Assembly (NCBI GenBank): GCA_021779795.1
Contig: JAJXZZ010000132.1
Span: 1-8,016, forward strand
Direction of reading: 5' to 3'
DNA length: 8,016 nt
From: Acidobacteriota bacterium
Lineage (GTDB): Bacteria; Acidobacteriota; Vicinamibacteria; Vicinamibacterales; Fen-181
Shown here: positions 6,506-8,016 of the stretch, piece after piece
Layout: the number at the start of each line of letters is the position of its first letter
Position numbering within the stretch: the stretch's first letter is position 1
Translations under genes and position numbers: made by a program
Notes under the pieces: model-generated
Databases searched by the model: none
Told to the model about the DNA's origin: nothing
What the model saw: only the letters and a program-made list of their open reading frames with translations

Positions 6506-6562
6506 GCGCCCGCGCGGTCCCCCCGGCCGCGCCCGCGCCGGTGACCGAACCCGAGAGACGAG
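6506..6562. other. Short GC-rich intergenic segment with a 10-bp direct repeat
   Basis: These 57 bases separate the 43-codon frame from the radical SAM gene. GCGCCCGCGC occurs twice, at 6506-6515 and 6529-6538. The first half is almost pure G/C. No -10-like sequence or T run is visible, so there is no sign of a separate promoter or terminator. The radical SAM gene may be read from the ars promoter. The repeat may be simply low-complexity sequence. Confidence 0.4.
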
Positions 6563-7852
6563 ATGCCCGAGTACGACGACCAGCGGGAACCACCTGACGC
6601 GCCGACGCCTCCCGCCGGGGCGAGCGACGACGTGTCGGTGGACCGCTCCGGCCGGTTGACGCTGTCGCCGGACAGGCTGGCGCGCGCCGGCCTTTCGCCG
6701 GGACAGGACGTGGTCGTCGAGGCCGACGCGGAGGGCATCCGGATCCGCGCGGACGCGCTGCGGAAGGTCTACGTCGAGAGCACCAGCCGCTGCAACCTCG
6801 ACTGCCCGATGTGCGTTCGGCACGGGTGGCAGGAATCGCTGGGCGACATGCCGGTCGGCCGTTTCGAGCGCCTGGTCGCGGGGCTGCCGGCATCGGGCGC
6901 CGCGCCGGTCACGCTCGCGTTCGGCGGATTCGGCGAGCCGCTGGTGCACCCGGAGTGGCGGCGGCTGCTGGCCCTCTCGCGAGAGGCCGGCGCGCGCGTG
7001 GAAGTGACCACCAACGGCCTGCTGCTCGGCCCGGAAGCGGCGGCGGCCCTGGTGGATCACGGCGTCAGCCAGGTGACCGTCTCGGTGGACGGCGGCGACG
7101 CGGACGCCTACGCCCGGATGCGCGGCGCCGCGCCGGACTCGGCCCGGGCGGCCGTGCTCCGCCTGATCGACGCGCGGCGGCACGCCCGACAGCCGATGGC
7201 GATCGGCGTCGCGGCCGTCGCGACGCGCACGTCGGCCGGCAGCCTGCCGGCCCTGATCGACTGGGGCTTCCAACTGAAGCTGGACTTCATCTCGATCGGC
7301 GGCCTCGTGCCCCACACCGAGGAGATGGCGCGCGAGGCCCTGTGGGAACGGGCGGGGTGGGCCTCGGTCTTCCACCCGCCCGCGTGGCGGCCGCAGGTGC
7401 AGGTGGGGCGGTTCGACGCCGAGCGTGTGACGCGCCGGCTCGCCGAGGCCCTCGTCGAGCGCGGCCTGGCATACCCGTCCCCGCACGCCGACGATGCCCG
7501 CTGGCGGAACCGGTGCCGGTTCGCACACGACGCGATGTGCGCCGTCTCGTGGGACGGCCGCGTGGCGCCGTGCCTGTCGCTGCTGCACGACCACGCCGAG
7601 TTCGTCAACGCCCAGACCCGCCGCGTTCACGCCTTCGTCGCCGGGCGGGTCGATGACCGGCCGCTCCGGGCCATCTGGCGCGACCCGGCGTTTCGCGAAT
7701 TCCGCCGACGCGTCCGCGAGTTCGACTTCCCGCCCTGCTTCTTCTGCGGCGGCTGCGCGCTGACCGAGACCAACGACGAGGATTGTTACGGCAACGCGGC
7801 GCCCGTCTGCGGCGAGTGCCTGTGGGCGCAGGGGATCGTGCTGTGCCCGTAG
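6563..7852 (+). CDS. Radical SAM/SPASM protein, probable tungsten-oxidoreductase-type maturase, with N-terminal AbrB-like segment
   Basis: 429 residues. C77-x3-C81-x2-C84 (RCNLDCPMC) is the radical SAM [4Fe-4S] site that cleaves S-adenosylmethionine. It is followed by FGGFGEPLVHPEW (120-132, the SAM-contacting glycine strand), ARVEVTTNGLLL (144-155) and VTVSVDGG (171-178), the normal order of a radical SAM partial TIM barrel. A SPASM-type auxiliary cluster region follows, with ten more cysteines: C318, C326, C337, C392-x2-C395-x2-C398, C408, C416-x2-C419 and C428. The ending (DCYGN..PVCGECLWAQG...CP) and the RH.W...GDM segment after the first cluster resemble, from memory, the radical SAM maturases encoded beside tungsten aldehyde-ferredoxin-oxidoreductase homologues (TIGR04317-like). 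Residues about 24-64 (VSVDRSGRLTLSPDRLARAGLSPGQ, then VVVEADAEGIRIR) look like a SpoVT/AbrB swapped-hairpin domain. The ATG at 6563 has only a weak ribosome site (GAGAG, 6553-6557). The fold is certain; the substrate is not. No oxidoreductase gene is in the window. Confidence 0.9.
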   Translation: MPEYDDQREPPDAPTPPAGASDDVSVDRSGRLTLSPDRLARAGLSPGQDVVVEADAEGIRIRADALRKVYVESTSRCNLDCPMCVRHGWQESLGDMPVGRFERLVAGLPASGAAPVTLAFGGFGEPLVHPEWRRLLALSREAGARVEVTTNGLLLGPEAAAALVDHGVSQVTVSVDGGDADAYARMRGAAPDSARAAVLRLIDARRHARQPMAIGVAAVATRTSAGSLPALIDWGFQLKLDFISIGGLVPHTEEMAREALWERAGWASVFHPPAWRPQVQVGRFDAERVTRRLAEALVERGLAYPSPHADDARWRNRCRFAHDAMCAVSWDGRVAPCLSLLHDHAEFVNAQTRRVHAFVAGRVDDRPLRAIWRDPAFREFRRRVREFDFPPCFFCGGCALTETNDEDCYGNAAPVCGECLWAQGIVLCP

Positions 7853-7872
7853 GCGGGCTTCAGCCTGGCCTC

Positions 7873-7900
7873 GGGCAACCCTGAAGGGTCGCCCTTCTAT
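7873..7900 (+). terminator. Candidate intrinsic terminator after the radical SAM gene
   Basis: The hairpin pairs GGGC (7873-7876) with GCCC (7891-7894), has one A/C mismatch, then pairs ACCC (7878-7881) with GGGT (7886-7889) around a TGAA loop. It is followed by TTCTAT at 7895-7900, a short T-rich run. It begins 20 bases after the radical SAM stop, the expected place for an operon end. The T run is weak, so termination may be partial or factor-assisted. An alternative pairing, CTTCAG (7858-7863) with CTGAAG (7881-7886), would compete with it. Confidence 0.55.
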
Positions 7901-8016
7901 GTGGCGTGTCCTGTCAAGCTCCTGGTTTCTCCGTCGTGATCCGTCTCCGTCATCGGGCTCGAGTTGGCGGTCAGCGTTGAAGTCGTGAGGGTCTCTCACG
8001 ACGACCTTCTCTCCGT
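7901..8016. other. Lower-GC non-coding end of the window with short repeats
   Basis: This stretch is about 60% G+C by count, clearly below the neighbouring genes. TCTCCGTC occurs at 7928-7935 and 7944-7951 (16 bases apart), and TCTCCGT again at 8010-8016. None of the reading frames has convincing coding character: the only ATG-started + frame is 29 codons (7899-7988), and the minus frames are Arg/Asp-rich openings without ribosome sites. It could be an intergenic region, a mobile-element edge or the 3' side of a gene on the minus strand beyond the window. I cannot tell which. Confidence 0.4.
7982..8002. repeat. 8-bp perfect inverted repeat near the window end
   Basis: GTCGTGAG (7982-7989) and CTCACGAC (7995-8002) are perfect inverted copies around the 5-base loop GGTCT. 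In RNA this would be a stable hairpin. It could be a terminator for either strand, an operator or an end of a mobile element. Neither side has a strong T run: the plus side continues GACCTTCTC and the minus side TTCAACG. The function is unassigned. Confidence 0.45.

Noticed and set aside
6506..6538. GCGCCCGCGC direct repeat as an attachment site or CRISPR-like element
   Set aside because: There are only two copies of a 10-base G/C-only word in a low-complexity stretch, with no further units, integrase or cas gene in the window.
7899..7988. 29-codon + strand frame after the terminator-like hairpin
   Set aside because: It has no ribosome site (its ATG sits at the end of the hairpin's T-rich tail), a Ser/Arg-rich composition and no motif. 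It is most likely chance.
6296..7999. 567-codon open frame on the minus strand opposite the radical SAM gene
   Set aside because: It is mostly antisense to a clear radical SAM gene, with Arg/Gln/Asp-rich noise and no recognisable domain. The non-overlapping N-terminal part (7853-7999) has no ribosome site or family motif.
1..8016. tRNA, rRNA, CRISPR array or complete insertion sequence
   Set aside because: Reading through the gaps between genes showed no repeat-spacer series, tRNA-like cloverleaf arms, rRNA-like blocks or transposase motifs.

Overview
The window is very GC-rich (roughly 70% or more in coding parts, with strong G/C preference at third codon positions). Every gene I can support lies on the + strand. 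Gene content (TolC-type outer-membrane protein, short-form alpha-glucan phosphorylase, ArsR/ArsC/Acr3 arsenic genes, radical SAM/SPASM protein) points to a diderm, high-GC bacterium. Acidobacteriota (Vicinamibacteria-like), a deltaproteobacterial group or a similar soil or sediment lineage would all fit. This is an impression only, because no rRNA or other phylogenetic marker is present.

Left block (1-4320): the last 30 codons of an unidentified gene end at 93. They are followed by a TolC-family outer-membrane efflux protein (116-1501), a 92-residue His/Cys-rich zinc-ribbon-like protein (1523-1801), a 115-residue protein of unknown function (1838-2185) and an alpha-glucan phosphorylase of the DUF3417/GT35 type (GTG start 2182, end 4320). 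Gaps are 21-36 bases, and the last pair overlap by 4 bases, so the block can be read as one transcription unit even though the functions do not obviously belong together.

Middle block (4321-6505): an arsenic detoxification operon. A near-consensus sigma70 promoter with an AT-rich repeat over its -10/start region precedes arsR (repressor), arsC (thioredoxin-type arsenate reductase) and acr3 (arsenite efflux permease). ArsC reduces As(V) to As(III), Acr3 exports As(III), and ArsR should release the promoter when As(III) binds its Cys-x-Cys site. A 43-codon hydrophobic reading frame follows and may be a small membrane protein or a remnant of a CcdA/ArsG-like gene.

Right block (6563-8016): a 429-residue radical SAM/SPASM protein with an N-terminal AbrB-like segment. 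Its C-terminal cysteine pattern resembles the maturases that accompany tungsten-containing aldehyde oxidoreductases. A hairpin that may be a terminator follows, then about 115 bases of lower GC with repeats, a second hairpin and no convincing gene.

Most of the window is recognisable and ordinary. The points most worth a second look are the radical SAM protein behind the ars operon without a visible partner enzyme, the 43-residue frame, and the odd grouping of small proteins between tolC and glgP.
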